Below, piece after piece: positions 12,096-25,732 of a stretch of DNA of 64,000 bases (positions are counted from its first letter, which is position 1; each line of letters opens with the position of its first letter). Position numbers and translations under genes: made by a program. Below the pieces are notes generated by a model. That model had not been told where the DNA came from, made no database searches, and saw nothing but the letters and a program-made list of their open reading frames with translations. This DNA comes from Mycteria americana. Taxonomy: Eukaryota > Chordata > Aves > Ciconiiformes > Ciconiidae. The stretch covers positions 210,644,387 to 210,708,386 of the forward strand of contig NC_134365.1 in assembly GCF_035582795.1 (NCBI RefSeq), written 5' to 3'.

Positions 12096-12880
12096 TAGAA
12101 TCACAGAATAGTTTGGGTTGGAAGGGACCTTTAAAGATCATCTAGGCCAACCCCCCTGCCATGGGCAGGGACACCTTCCACTCGATCAGGTTGCTCAAAG
12201 CCCTATCCAACCTGACCTTGAACACATCCAATGACGGGGCATCCACAACTTCTCTGGGCAACCTGTTCCTGTGTCTCACCACCCTCATAGTGAAGAATTT
12301 CTTCTTTACATCCAATCTAAATCAACCCTCTTTCATTTTAATACTGCTGCCTCTTCTCCTGTAACTACAGACCTTGGTAAAATGTCTCTCTCCATCTTTC
12401 TCATAAGCCGTCTTTAAGCATTGAAAAGCTCCCCAGAGCCTTCTCTTCTCCAGGCTGAACAACCCCAACTCTCTCAGCCTGTCCTCGTAGGAGGGGTGCT
12501 CCATCCCTCTGACCATTTTCATGGCCCTCCTCTGGACCCGCTCCAACAGGTCCCTGTCTTTCCTGTGCTGAGGGCTCCAGAGCTGGACGCAGTACTGCAG
12601 GTGGGGTCCCACCTGAGCAGAGTAGAGGGGCAGAATCACCTCCCTCGACCTGCTGGCCACGCTGCTTTTGATGCAGCCCAGGATACGGTTGGCCTTCTGG
12701 GCTGTGAGCACACATTGACGGCTCATGTCCAGCTTTTCATCCACCAGTACCCCCAAGTCCTTCTTCTCAGGGCTGCTCTCCATCCCTTCATCTCCCAGCC
12801 TGTATTGATGCTGGGGATTGCTTCGACCCAAGTGCAGGACCTTGCACTTGGTCTTGTTGAACCTCATGAGGTTCATTTTT
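12096..12880 (-). mobile_element. CR1 LINE, longest of the younger copies
   Basis: Tail (TAGAATCACAGAATAG) at the left, element on the minus strand. The frame 12876-12322 encodes 184 residues of ORF2 downstream of the reverse transcriptase palm: [17 protein letters not shown], then [44 protein letters not shown] small deletion near 12420 removes the part around the usual LIAAFQYLK. It is truncated at about 12880 and is non-autonomous. Confidence 0.93.
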
Positions 12881-15020
12881 AGAAGTGTAATAGTTTGTAC
12901 GTAGACTGCAGGTAACGGCTCACTTTCCTGCAGGGAGAGTTTAAAAGTATCTTCTACTTTCTGAATCCCTAAGATACGAGCCTATACCTCACTAGCATAA
13001 ATGATGACAGCACCATGCTCATTGATATTTAAGTAGCTCTGTGGAAGAATCAAATGTGACTGCCAAATCCTGACCAAATAGGACAATCAATCAACCTGAT
13101 GTACGCCAAACCTTTACTGGAAAAACGTCAGGGAATCCTACAGAGGCATATGCTGAAAGTCACGTAGCAAACCTGCAGCCTGAAATATGGTATCATGTGC
13201 ATACAAATTAATATGTATTATTACCATTTGAACGTTACCAACAAAAAATGACTCTTGAAACACATCATAAAGGAAGCCATTTCAATTTATACAACTATTT
13301 TGCATTCACGTAGAAATTTGCATTTTTAGACACCACGCCATGACTTTGGTCACAGACGGTCGGGCAGGGACTGGGGTTCCCTGCCCTGCACCCATCCCCT
13401 TGCATAGCAGCTTCTTAGGGATCTGCAGGCTGAAGCCCATACATTTTATAGATGTTATAGCTGGAAGGGACCACTCTTTAGACCTCACAAATAACACAAA
13501 GCATTCATTTCATGCTCTGACTCCAGTGCATTTGCTCAGATTAAGGCACTTGCATCCTCGGGAGGATTTTTATCGTATAATCTACGTCCTACTTCTTTTT
13601 CTGACACTCTTTATCTGTTTGTAGGAACATGGCCTTTTAGCACGGGGGAGGATAAGCCAGAGGAGATCCAAGTGCACACAGAATTTCCTGCTTTATGTTT
13701 GTCACGGCTTATGGCACCAGGCATGCTACTTTTGGGAACTTGGTATGTCTAAGAGTCCAGGTATATGTACAACTAGGAAGTACCACCTTCTGTTTTACCA
13801 CAAACACAAAGCCAGAGGAACATCAGCACCAGTGCCTTGTGAAGTTTTAGATAAAAAATTAACTCCTGCCTGTTAGAAGGAGGTGCAATACGATATTGCC
13901 ACGTATCAGATGGGGATTTCCCCATGTTGCTATCAGCTACAGTTCCTGAACGCTCCGCAGGCAGTTCTGTAGCTGTCGGCAGGTATCCAGCAGCTGTCAA
14001 CAAGAATGCTGAAGGTAGCAAAAAAAAAAAATTTTCTGTATTTTACACAGCTGCATTGGAGACGAGGCTGTACTTCCTCAGAAAAAGATCTGGCAGTTGG
14101 CGAGAGTTGCTTAACAATTCCTATATTTAACTCCAAAGGATAGAAAATGACTCATTTCCAGGCACTGGGAGGACTGTGAGCGGTCTTCTCTGTCAGCATG
14201 TGGCCGGTCCACACGTTCCCTGTATTTACAGGTACTTGTTAATGTGACAGAAGCAAAAGTTAAATTCACCATCTCCTCAGCAAAGCTCATTACACAGACA
14301 AAAAACTTCATTGAAAATTCATATATGGCTTTATTCCTGCTGACATAAGCAAATATATCTTATTAGCCAGCTGTATTTTATGCCCATGTGAGGAGTATCA
14401 GAGAACAGACAGGATTCTGGTCTGTTTTATCAGTGTAAGTTAGAGAAGACTATACTGAAATTAAAGGAATATTTTGGTACTAATAATAAACTGGGAAATG
14501 TTGTGCTAATCTCCTTTTTCAGGATAAACTAGGAGAAATCTTTTTTTCTATTCTCTCAAAAATGTGATTAGAAACAAATGTCTGCAGCAAGAATAAATAT
14601 GTGACTGTTCTTAAACTTATCCACAAACTTACCCACAAAAAATGGGTAGAAGTGACATTTTAACTAATGTATGCTACCTGCACTTATCATGCTGAGATCA
14701 GTGGTTTAAAAATCAATTATGATATATATTTAATTTTTTTTTTTATATTAGGACTAATGTCCTCTGAATTGAATTACACACAAATTAAGATTGTTCATAG
14801 GATGCTCTATGTGGCAATAACTACATATAGACAGCATACTTAGATATTTGAAACTACATTCATTAGTAGAGGGTGAAATAGTGACTCAAATGGGGTGGAC
14901 CTTGTTTTGCTACCTTAAAAACTGTATTGGCACACTGAAACTGTTGGTGTTGTGTTTGTTTCCAAACATTGGGTCCAGTTACTTCTTATGCCTAACAGAA
15001 AGAAAAGTCTTTATTATGAT
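12881..15020. other. Intergenic DNA, no gene recognised
   Basis: Mostly AT-rich. Around 13450-13480 the phrase TATAGCTGGAAGGGACCA resembles an eroded CR1 3' end but is too short to call. No exon or RNA gene seen. Confidence 0.45.
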
Positions 15021-15224
15021 ATAATCATAGAGTTATGGAATGGTTTGGCTTGGAAAGGACCTTTAAAGATCATCTAGTCCAACCCCCCAGCCATGGGCAG
15101 GGACACCTTCCACTCGATCAGGTTGCTCAAAGCCCCATCCAACCTGGCCTTCCAATGATGGGGCTTCCACATGATGGGGCATCCACAGCTTCTCTGGGCA
15201 CCCTGTTCCTGTGTCTCACCACCT
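15021..15224 (-). mobile_element. CR1 LINE 3' fragment
   Basis: About 200 bp of CR1 3' end, minus strand: TGGTTTGGCTTGGAAAGGAC, CATCTAGTCCAACCCCC, then CTTCTCTGGGCACCCTGTTC. It contains a small local duplication (GATGGGGCTTCCAC / GATGGGGCATCCAC). Confidence 0.9.
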
Positions 15225-15507
15225 CAGTACCTCAGTCAGTATACTCACTGTTACAGTACTTCCACTCTGCTTTAGCTGTTACCCATTGGGAGTTTTGCAT
15301 TGTAATAATATCTTGAGACAGTGGGAAGATTTTTGAGTTCTGCTTGACTACAGCAATGATCTAACACAATACAAAATGCTCATAATGTTTCATACATATA
15401 GCATTTTCATCCTCAAAATGTTTACAAACACTAGTCTTAAAGCATGATATTTTATCAACTGTTACTAAAAGTAATCTCAAACATGGTATTTATCGGGTGT
15501 GGAGAAG

Positions 15508-15740
15508 AATCCTAGAATCCTAGAATGGTTTGGTTTGGAAGGGTCCTTTAAAGGCCATCTAGTCCAACCCTCCTGCCATGGGCAGGGACATCTTCAACTA
15601 GATCAGGTTGCTCAGAGCCCCATCCAACCTGACCCTGAATGTTTCCAGGGATGGGGCATCTACAACCTCTCTGATCAACCTGCTTCCGTGTTTCACCACC
15701 CTCATAATAAAAATGTCTTCTTTATATCTAGTCTGAAGAT
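15508..15740 (-). mobile_element. CR1 LINE 3' fragment
   Basis: Tail AATCCTAGAATCCTAGAATGG at the left, then GGTTTGGTTTGGAAGGGTCC and the usual CR1 3' sequence to TATATCTAGTCTGAA. It lies about 285 bp from the previous fragment in the same orientation; both contain the extreme 3' end, so they are two insertions. Confidence 0.9.
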
Positions 15741-18700
15741 AAACGACCAAGACCCTTAAATATGTAAGAGGCAGAAGAAAATATCTTTCCGTATCCACAG
15801 GAAAAAAGGAAAAAAGTCAATTGGCTTAACTGGCAGCACAAGAAATTCAAGGCTTGGTTCAGGTGACAAGCGCTGTTTGAGATGCCCTGGAGTGTCCAGA
15901 ACTCTAGTGGGCAGATCAGAGACAGGATCCACAGGACACATGCACCTCTCTGGAGCAGTAGCAGTTAACCAGGCAGGGTGTCCCCAGAGCCCCCCATCGC
16001 GATATGGCATGTCACCAGTGTGGGTAGCTGATCCAAGCACTTCTATGGACCTCGGCTGCATTTGAGACGTGCCAGGACAATCCTGCCTGGTTCCCCTTGC
16101 TGAACCAGATCTCCTGTAAGGTCCTGTGTCAGGCTGACAGCCACCCACAGATGCCTGGGATGCTCCCGGCAGTTTCCAAAAGTAAGGTGGGTTGAACGGA
16201 GTGTTTGTGTAAGTCAGTGAAATCACCATGAGTTGGACAAGCGTATGTCAAAAACAACAAAGTTCTTCCAACCTTACTCATAATACACCTCAGCAATAAA
16301 AATAAATACATAAATAAAAGAACAGCCATGCATTGTCTAATACGTTTCCATGTGCATCGATCCTAACAGTAGAAATCTTGGTTGCACTTACAATACATGG
16401 AACATCATTGTCTCCAGAAACCAGCATATAAGCAAAATTCAGATTTCCTGTTCTTACCCACAAAACAGCTGCACTACCAGTTTTTTCCCTACCTTTCTTT
16501 CCCTTCTGTTAGGGGTACTGCTGATGGGAACAAGAATTTCTATCTGGAATATCCAAAGCAAACACCATAACAAAATGCTCGGGTTTGGTATGGTGTTGGG
16601 GATTCTGTTTTCAAATAAAACTCATCAATAAACCTGATTTGAAGCAAGAAAAAATGAGCAAAGTCTTTTGAAACTTTAAAGTTTCATTAAAAATATAAAA
16701 TTCCTGGATAACAACAGCAAGAGGGGGGAAAAAAAGGAAACACCGAAGTGGGCTTGTGCTAGAGAATTGCCGCCAGCTCTGAGGGAGGAGAATTTCTTTC
16801 CAATCTGCTATTTGGAGTATTTCTTCAAAACCTTCCCACATACCACACAGCAGAAGACAACTTATAAAAGATATTGAAAATGGGAAAACCACTAGTCAGA
16901 ATGATGGTAATGCATGAAACATCAATCGACAGCTCAGCTCAGAAAGTGAGACGGGATAGTTAAACAAAATTATCCTAAAGAGAAATTCCTTAGATGTAAA
17001 AGAGATTGATTTGGGACTAAATTTAAAATTCCCTCTGTTAAGTCACATAGTGTGTTATAGGGTCAAAAAAAAATTACAAATCAAGGTAACTGATGAGTGG
17101 CTTCCTTTAATTCCATTTACTGAGCTACTCTGGCCACGCCCTGAGGACGTGCGAGGAAGCAAAGCCATCTCAGAAACCTCAGCAAGGCCACGTGCAAGCA
17201 GGAGGAACAGTGGGTTGCTGGAAACGCGGAGCACGGCCGGTGCCTCTGCACCAGAAACCAGCCAACGCTGCGTCAGGAAGCCCTGCCTGGGGAGCAGAGG
17301 CTGGTTACCACCGCGGTACAGCACCCCACCACAGCTCTGAAGTCTTCTGCTACCGTGGAGATGAGGCCACCCAAGCAAAGCGCTTGCAAGCCGGCCGAAG
17401 ACAGCCACGCACTGTAACAATATCAACGTGGTACAGTGGCACCATTTTAAGGTAGGGCTCTGATTTATCATAGTCCTGTAGGGTTTTTTTAATTTTTAAA
17501 AATATCCTGAGATATGTTCAAGTGTACAAAAACAGAAGACAGGCAGTCCTGACAATTAAAGCTTATGTGCCTTATAACACAAACAGGAAAAAAAGTTAAT
17601 TCAATTAAGCACATTCAAAATTTCCCCGTTTGCTGTGAAACACAGCTGGTTCTGGAGGGGAGAAAAACAATTGGGAAAAACTGCCACATTATAAATTTCA
17701 GCAGGACAGGAGATGGTGCATGGGAGCATTTTGGCCAATAGCATCATGACACACTCAGGCCCAGAAAGTGTAATTTTTAAGGTCTGCTCAGAAAGCAGAT
17801 AAGCCATCATTTTTTATTTTTTCTTGTAAAACATGCATACAAAATTGCATGCCTATTTATCTACCTGAGCAAGGTTAAAAGTTTCTAGCTTTTGTGACAG
17901 AAGAAGGGCAGTACCACCAGATGCTTCAGCTTTTCCATGAAATTCCTCAAGGTTGTAAAGCCAAGCAAGTAGCAGGCACCTTGAATTCAATTTTGAGTCT
18001 ATCATTACGTGGTATTGATACAACTGCAGCATCCTCGTCAAACTTTATGTGTCCACTTTCCCTGCAATTCCACTACAGAAGTCAGTTTTAAATGAAAAAT
18101 TTTCTTTTAAGACATCGTTGATAGTAGTATCTTAGTTCTTACTGATTTGTGATGACAGTATCTTCTCTGGTGAAGCATAAGACGATACAAGAAGCCTGAA
18201 GTGAGAATAAAAAAATTAATTTTCCACTATGAATATGTGTTACCTTACAGAAATTATGAAGATAGCGAAAATAGGGGAAGAAATAGAAAAAAATAACTCT
18301 AAAACTGCAAGTAAATATGGGAAATGGACACTGACCTAACCTTCAGGGGTCTTCTGAAGGACTATGGAAACAAGACTCAGAATGAAAACCCAGCTGCACT
18401 GAAAGCAAATCCAAAGAGCCCTGCAAATCTCTGTCGTAGGAGGCAGATGCCTGTAAAACGCTTGTTGTCACACTGTTAAAATGTAACAGAGAAAAGGGGC
18501 TGAACCGAAGTGTTCAATACAAAACTCCGATTCCAGCTGATACGCATTGTAACGAGCAGCACATCGTTATGCTGCACTGATTCTTCATAGCCCCAAACAT
18601 AACGGCCCTGCTGAAACATAGCAGCATCTTTTCACTTAAAATACTGCTTTGCATTTCGGCATCATCCTCCAGCACATCTCTCACGTAGCAGTGGATTACA

Positions 18701-21700
18701 TCAGCCAACAACCCTCAGGAAGAGCAATGCCATAATCCCCTGAGCAGGGATTAGGACAGGCGCAGAGGGGCCATCCCACCCAAATATCTCACACTGAAAA
18801 GTCAGCAGCAGAGAACAGCCTGATGTGCTTCCTTACAAGATCCCATTTCACCCCACGGTGATTTTGAGAGATATCTTCCTGCAAAGATCTAAACCAAAAT
18901 GTCCTTCAGCTAACTGCTGGTGGTAGCAACGGGCCCTACATCTTCATCCTGCACAACAGCGATATGAAAAAAATCATAGTATTTCTAAAAAGAACCAAAT
19001 AATTTGAGCAGATTTAAAACCTATTACAAGAGATACGAACAAAGGGCTATTCATAGTGCTGAGAGGAAGACGAGCTGAAGGAAGGGAAGGAGAGCAGCAG
19101 CGGGAGAAGGAGCACATTGCTGTGCATGCCCGCAGCAGTGGAAAGTAACCTCATTTCTTCAGCGCTGCCTTCAGGCCTTCTCTAAAAGCTATTTTTCATC
19201 CCCTCTTCCCTGTGCTGGCGTAAAAGCAAGGGGACAAACAGCAGCGGGCATCTGCTTTTAAGGAGCAAAGAGGTTGCTGATGGGCGAACAGCGTCGGGGT
19301 GCCTGATGAGTGTGGGAAGTGCTCGGTGTTTGCCAGGGAGAGGTGGGTGATGCACGGGGGACCGCCTTGGTGCTGTGCGTCTGAATAATCCCGGTACCTC
19401 AATCTTAATGCTGAGCAATGCCAGGAGACAGCCAAGATGACATGCAGCTGTGGGGGGTTTTAAAAAAATTGTATTTAAATTTGTATTTTAAAAATACAAA
19501 GAATATTTTCTCCAAAAATAGAAAGCCTTCCCCCCTATTTTTTTTTTAGCAGGATTTCACCCTGGTTAGATTTACTAATCCCTTTGAATCAAAAAGATTG
19601 CAAATACTTGACAGAACTGTCTCGTCAGGACATGAAGCCAAGGAGTTGAAGCACACGAAGAAAATTGGGATGCCAAAAACCAGACATCTCAAAATATTCT
19701 CCTGGCAGAGGGAAACTCCTACACACGTTCTGAGCACCCTCTCAGAGGTAATGACTACCTAAACCCAGAGATGAGCACTTTGCACAAGCATGCTTTTGTA
19801 TTTCCAGGTGCCGATTTAAAGCTTCAGCCTTATGAGCCACTCACAGCAAAACCAGTGAGGTCCCCTCCTTCCAGTGCTCAGCCACTGTCCAAATCACACC
19901 CCAGAAATGCAGGGTAATGCAATAAAAGAATTTTATTCTACCTGGTTTATGATATCTGATATTGTCTTTCTGGTATTTATTTCTCAGTCCTGAACCTTAC
20001 AGCGAGCCTTCCTCCCCCTCGCTGGCATTGTGAATCCGACCTCTCCTGCAGCGTGGAAAAAGTGTGTGGAGAAAATGGAAATATGGAGAAAAGCCTAAAA
20101 TTATTCATTCTTAATGGGTCCAGTGGGATGGATGAAGTTTAGATGCAGCTAGTATTGCAGTCTTCTCTTTTTCCTGGTTTTGCAAAATGAACAGGAAATC
20201 TGAAGGTTCATTATAGTTAATTGCTTTTCATTTGGCCGGCAGAGTACGCAGCATCAGAATACAAAACTAATCTTACTAAACTTGTCCCAGTCAGCTTAAA
20301 GACTAGTATGGCATTATAATCTATTAATTCTTGTTTCAAGTTAAATTATTTTACAAAGCAAAGATAAATTATTTTATAAATTATTTTACAAAACAAAAAC
20401 AGTGTTTTATTTTTAGACACATTTAAATTAATTTATTTACAGCATTCTGTGCCTAACGCTCATAAATACCAATATGTTTGGTCAGAAAATGATACATTAC
20501 ACCCATCTTGTAATATGTTTTAATAAAAGCATTATTACCTCTACTCTGGCAATGTCAGAAGAAAAGCAGAGAACAAAACAGAGAAAAAAAAAGATGGTCC
20601 CTGCCCAATGAGCTTATAATGTAGCTGACCGCTGATTTGTTTAAGCAAAGCGGGGCGGCAGGTTGGACGCTCACATTTTGGAGTCAGGTTTGATGCTCCC
20701 CTGCGGTCAGCCCTGGTGGAAGCTCCGTTCTCAGGCTGCAAAGCTCGGGCAGCCACCAGTTCATACATCTGCAGTGATCTTGCAGGGTGCTGTTCATCCG
20801 TCCATGAAACCACAAACAGTAACTGCCCACACCTGTGCTGTACGGTGCGTGCCCTTCTGCCAGCACCGTCCCAACGCGTTTCACCTTGTGTGTTTTCCCC
20901 CGTGTGAGCTCCTCCAGGACGCAGCCTGGTCCATCGCGCCGCAGAGGGGTGCTGATGCTGCAGACGCCTCGCCTCCGCAGTGCTCCCCAGCTGCGAGGGG
21001 AGCCCAGAGGGACGGAAACAAGCCCTCCAAGCACCTTCATCTCGCTTCAGCACAGATGTCTAAAGTAAGTCAGAAGAAGAGAGTTTGAGGCGTGCTGTTT
21101 CTTCCGCTGGGGCTGGGAAGGCTCACCGCAGGCAATACGATGGGCAAGGAGAGCCCCGGTACCCACGCGCCGCCCACTGCACACAAGAGCTGCCAGAGCA
21201 CCCACCTCAGGAAACCATGACTCTGGAGATCTTTGGCAGGGTTACTTTATCATCTACAATTGTTTTATACTCTCCAGATCATATTTTAGTACATAAAACA
21301 AATTAATTTTGTGTTTAGTTTTGGCATAACAGATCTGATGCCTTTGGGTTTATGAAGAGCTTTTTCTAAACAAGTGTAGCTGTGGAACCAAATTAAGGAA
21401 GAGTAGTACAACAAAAATGGTTACAAAAGACACCTGCATCTGAGATGGTCATTTTAAGCTCCTTTTATAGTCACTGGGCAGAAACAGGCCATGATTCATC
21501 TCATCCTAAAAATAACTGGCTAGAGAGGCCTGGCTAAATTATGTTAAAGGATGATAAATATCTATTCTTCATATACATATTTTGTGCAGCACAGACAAAA
21601 CACAGCATTCATTGTATATTCAGTACAGTAATGTCTTTCAAGAGTTACAAGAAAAGCGAGTCTCCCCCAAATTAATACAGCTATTTTCCTTTTTTGCAGC

Positions 21701-24700
21701 TAGAGGAATGTAGAGTGGACCTTTCCATAGTGTCAGTGACTAATACAAGAGAGTGAATTAGGACTGTCATTTTTATATATTACCATTGTCCTAATTCATA
21801 TTGTTCGTGCTGTATCTGTCTGGATCTGGCTTCTGCGGTTCCAGGGAGAAACAGGGGAACAGGGCTGGCTCTGCTGTCACCTTCTGCTAATACACGTGGG
21901 CATCGACTCCCTCCTGCTGTCTGGACTCTCGCACTCTAGCTATAGGTACAGGACACTAAAGAAACAATGCACAAGAAGAACACCAAAGCCCAGCTTTATC
22001 TTGTTCTTCACTGAAATCTTTAATGCCCCAAAGTCCAGAGAGTGTAAAAGCAGTGACATGAAAGAGGTAACAAAACAGACGTTCAATACACAATGCTTTG
22101 GCTAAACCAGCAAGCTCAAAGAGGGGAAATCAATAAAGAGCGGGAAGAGGTTGAAACCTCTTCCCCTGCCTGTCCTCAGCTATGTATAGCCATTAATTAC
22201 GACTTGCAAGATGCCAAGCTGTTGCACTCTCCCTCTGCACTTGCAAAAGCCTGCTGAACCAAATGCTCTTACCTAATCCCATCCACTCCTTGTACCCAAA
22301 ACATCGCAGGCTTCTTTATGAGTAGCAATTTTAGCACCCTGCTACCTGCAGCCTGGTGACTCTCCCTCCACCGTGTCCTATATGTACACTTGTAGGCACA
22401 CAAGACACAGGCTGGACCACAGGAGTATGCAGCATCATTGTGCTGTATGAAACCCCAGATCCCATACGCCATAGCAATGGCATGCCAGTCAGGGGACTGA
22501 GTTTGAACTGTTTTCTACTGAATCCGAAATGCCTGAAATCTGAGATCTCTGGGCCATCTTGGTACAGTTATGGCAGGGAACATGCTCCCGCAGCAGCTCC
22601 AGCAGGTGCTAGCAGAGTGGATTTTACAATCTGAGGTTGGAAGTCAGTTCCTCACCTCCTGAAACCAAAATGAGTCAAATCTCATAACATCCACAGCCTG
22701 TCACCGTGCTCATCTCTGTAGCTGGGCTTTTAAGGACAACTGAACAAGCTGAGCTCGGTACTGAATGGCTGCTGTTAATATGACATTTTCTTTCTTATTT
22801 TAGGTTTCAGGAAGTCTGGATGGCTTCTTTTTTGACACATGATCGTTATGTTGTTAACAGAGGTGAGACACAGGCAGCCCTAGACGAGTCCTTTGTTCTT
22901 ATAACTCTTAACACACAGATAACATAAAGGACTGAGATATCAGCTATACCATTAGAGAACTGATAAGCAAGCAAAGTGCATTTATCGATACCCACAGAAG
23001 AAATGAGCCATATTGTTTGGCTTTTAGTTCCATTCCGTTTTGAAGAGCATGCACACTCCAGTTGTCCTCACTGGTGTGACAGTGAGAAGAAAAGCAATTC
23101 TGCTGCTAGTCCACAAGCAAAGTAAAGTGTTTTCCAAACAAAGGAAATCAGTATTTCTGTGTATCCATCCTATTTAGAATAAAACACTCATGCAGTTAAC
23201 TGCATGTATGGTTGTCTCCACTTAGGAGCTTAGCAGTTTAATTACACCAAAAATATTGGAGGCTAGATGAAGATTTGACAAAAAAAACCCCAGTCGTCAA
23301 AGCTTTTGATCTTAGTCTACGGAAAACAGGTTGTCGGTTGAACAGCAATCTGATTATTTGCTCCTTGTCTGACCTGAGGAAGGGCAGTGGAACAAAGAAC
23401 CCAGTGTTCAGGTGAGTCCTGACCTCAGGTGAGAGCCACCTGGCAATGCCTCGGCGTGGTGAGGACTGAGATAACCTACCTCATTTCTGAAAGTAACCAG
23501 AAGCAAAAGTGACAATTATATCTGTGTGCCCAACTGGTGGGACTCAGCTGCCGCTTGTAATATAAGTACATAACAAAACAGAAGTATTATGATAGCCTGA
23601 CCCGCTCCTGGAGAAAGAGGAGTGTTGGGCATAACTAGGCATTTTTCCAACCCTGTCTTTTTCTATGCAGACTTTGTCTCAGTTATCTGTGCTTATCTTA
23701 CACTGGGACTGGATCACAGTAACAGAAGGTAATACATACCCAGGCCAGAAAACTGCTCCCAAATAAGGCCAACGGTATGAAAACCAGGTCAACTGGTTTT
23801 CTAGAGAGATTTTTCTGGAGATCTAGGGTGGTCCCCAAACTTTTCCCAAGGTGATCCCATGGGTCTGAGTTTCACTTCTGTAATTGAATTTCACCTGTGT
23901 CTTTGACCCCTCTGTTCTAGGAGACACGGATCGTTTCAAGTTATGGATAAAATCCAAGATGCTGATTTTAACTCAAAATGCCCAGAATGGTCTTTGGGGC
24001 CCAGTATAGGCTACCAAAGAGCCTATGCCTCTTCTTGTTCAATGCTGTCTTATTTAAGATTGGCAGTAGCTTTTGAGCTAGAAGCCTACCCTTCCTGTAA
24101 AAGAAGGACGTTGCCAGCAGTGAGTTTCATTAGCTAGTACATGTGTTACTCTTCAGGGCACTTTTCTCTCCAAAGCTGGGCTGAAGATGAAGGAAAGTTG
24201 TTCTTTACTCCATAGGTCAAGTTTCTTCTCTTCGCTTTAGCCCATTATTTTAAGGATTTACTCTGGATACCCATGCACGGGAGATCAAATTAATCCTGTA
24301 TTAACCTTAGAAGAGAATAGGGAACACCATCTTCAGAGATGAAGACAATCACTTAATTGTACCCAAACATATGTAGCAGCCTGGCCAAGGATGGGTGACG
24401 ATGGCTGCCACTGGCACGGAGCAGCTCACTGCATTGCTGTTTGCCCCGAAGGCGATGGCCCGCTGTCCTGATCCAGCACCTCCTCTCCCCCGTGGCCCCC
24501 GAGATCATAGGTGCTTTGCTGGGTGCAGACACAAACACATTCTCCTTTGCCAGAGTGTGTCCCTGGGGTGGCAGATGAAATGTAGCAGATGATGGGTAGA
24601 GCATCAGGTCATTGAAAGTCTTGGTGTCCCCCCTGAAAATCTGCATACGATGAAACATGACAATCACACACCTCTCCTTTATACAGGCTGTATCTAAGTG

Positions 24701-25602
24701 GTGAAGAATAGAAACCTGTCTTCTACTCTGGGGCTATGGGCTTCTCTGCCACTTTGAGATTCTTTGCTTTATTAGTTTGAAGGAAAATTCCCTAAAATTT
24801 TGCTAAAAACATACTGATATATATCGCTCCTGTTAAGAGTCAGCTTGAGATATCGAAGAAAAGCTGCCTTTCAAAGACAGGACAAAGCTTATTTTACAGC
24901 CCAGAATCCCACAATATTGTATTTGTGATGTTAAGTACTTTGACTACCTGTTTTATCTGATTCAAAGTTTATCTAAAATGCCTTGCCACATGTCCTTTGT
25001 AGGACATCCCACCTGAAAATAGCAGAGCAAGTGGTTTTACTATTTTTATTCCACATTACCAGCTTCTTGACACAGCCAAGGCTCTTGTATTGTAGACCCA
25101 TCCAAAATGCAATCCATGAGGTCCTGCTTGCTGCAAACAAAGGCACATAATGCAGTATTATTTCCAGCAGACCCTGTTCTGTTTGTGCTGTAACTTGTGT
25201 GATCGCAAAGATCAGAGAGATGCAAAGCACCGGGAGTACGTAAACATATTACTAAACTAATACAATGTAAACAGTGCGCGTGGAAAGGACAGTTTGACCT
25301 TATTTCACTTTCTGCTGCTTTCAGAACAAACACCACATCAGCGCAGTCACTCTGGTTAGTATTGGAGCAGTCCTATTGCTGTGTCCCCCATGATAATTTC
25401 TGTGGCCAGGTAGGCAAATACAGCACTTACACATAGGGTGATACACCAAGAAAGTCTCTGGAGAGATTTCCCTTGTGCTTTGGAGAGTCTCGGGTGAATA
25501 GATGCCTTTAACATAACAAGCTTATGGGGAAGCGCTGGCGCGAAGGAGACGTTCCCATCTCCATTGTGCTGCAAGGTTCCTCTCAAAGGCAAAATGCGTG
25601 GG
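15741..25602. other. Gene-poor interval of nearly 10 kb
   Basis: No exon, RNA gene or large repeat recognised. Two more GC-rich patches (about 17120-17420 and 20650-21190) carry overlapping open frames of 138 and 170 codons on the minus strand, but neither shows a family motif and both have shadows on the opposite strand. A possible ancient LINE tail is listed separately. Confidence 0.45.
20575..20640 (-). repeat. Possible ancient LINE/SINE tail (L2/CR1-like)
   Basis: On the minus strand the phrase TATAAGCTCATTGGGCAGGG followed by ACCATC and a T-run resembles the 'TGTAAGCTC...GGGCAGGGAC' tail found in ancient L2-type elements and related SINEs. The match is short, so the class is a guess. 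Confidence 0.35.
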
Positions 25603-25732
25603 ATGGGGATGGGGATGGGGATGAGGATGGGGATGAGGATGGGCATGGGGATGGGGATGGGGATGAGGATGGGGATGAGGATGGGCATGGGGATGGGGAT
25701 GGGGATGGGGATGGGGATGGGGATGGGGATGG
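25603..25732. repeat. ATGGGG hexamer array with higher-order structure
   Basis: About 21.7 copies of ATGGGG and variants. The first 14 units form two identical blocks of seven hexamers (three ATGGGG, ATGAGG, ATGGGG, ATGAGG, ATGGGC; 42 bp each), followed by seven pure ATGGGG units and a partial one. The HPHPHP and DGDGDG open frames across it are artefacts. The plus strand has G4-runs spaced by AT, so it could fold into a G-quadruplex. Confidence 0.95.

Noticed and set aside
17055-17471. 138-codon minus-strand open frame in a GC-richer patch
   Set aside because: No recognisable motif, open frames on the other strand as well, and no splice or promoter context.
20541-21053. 170-codon minus-strand open frame
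   Set aside because: Its C-terminal part overlaps an ancient LINE-like tail (TATAAGCTCATTGGGCAGGG), and the rest matches no family I know.
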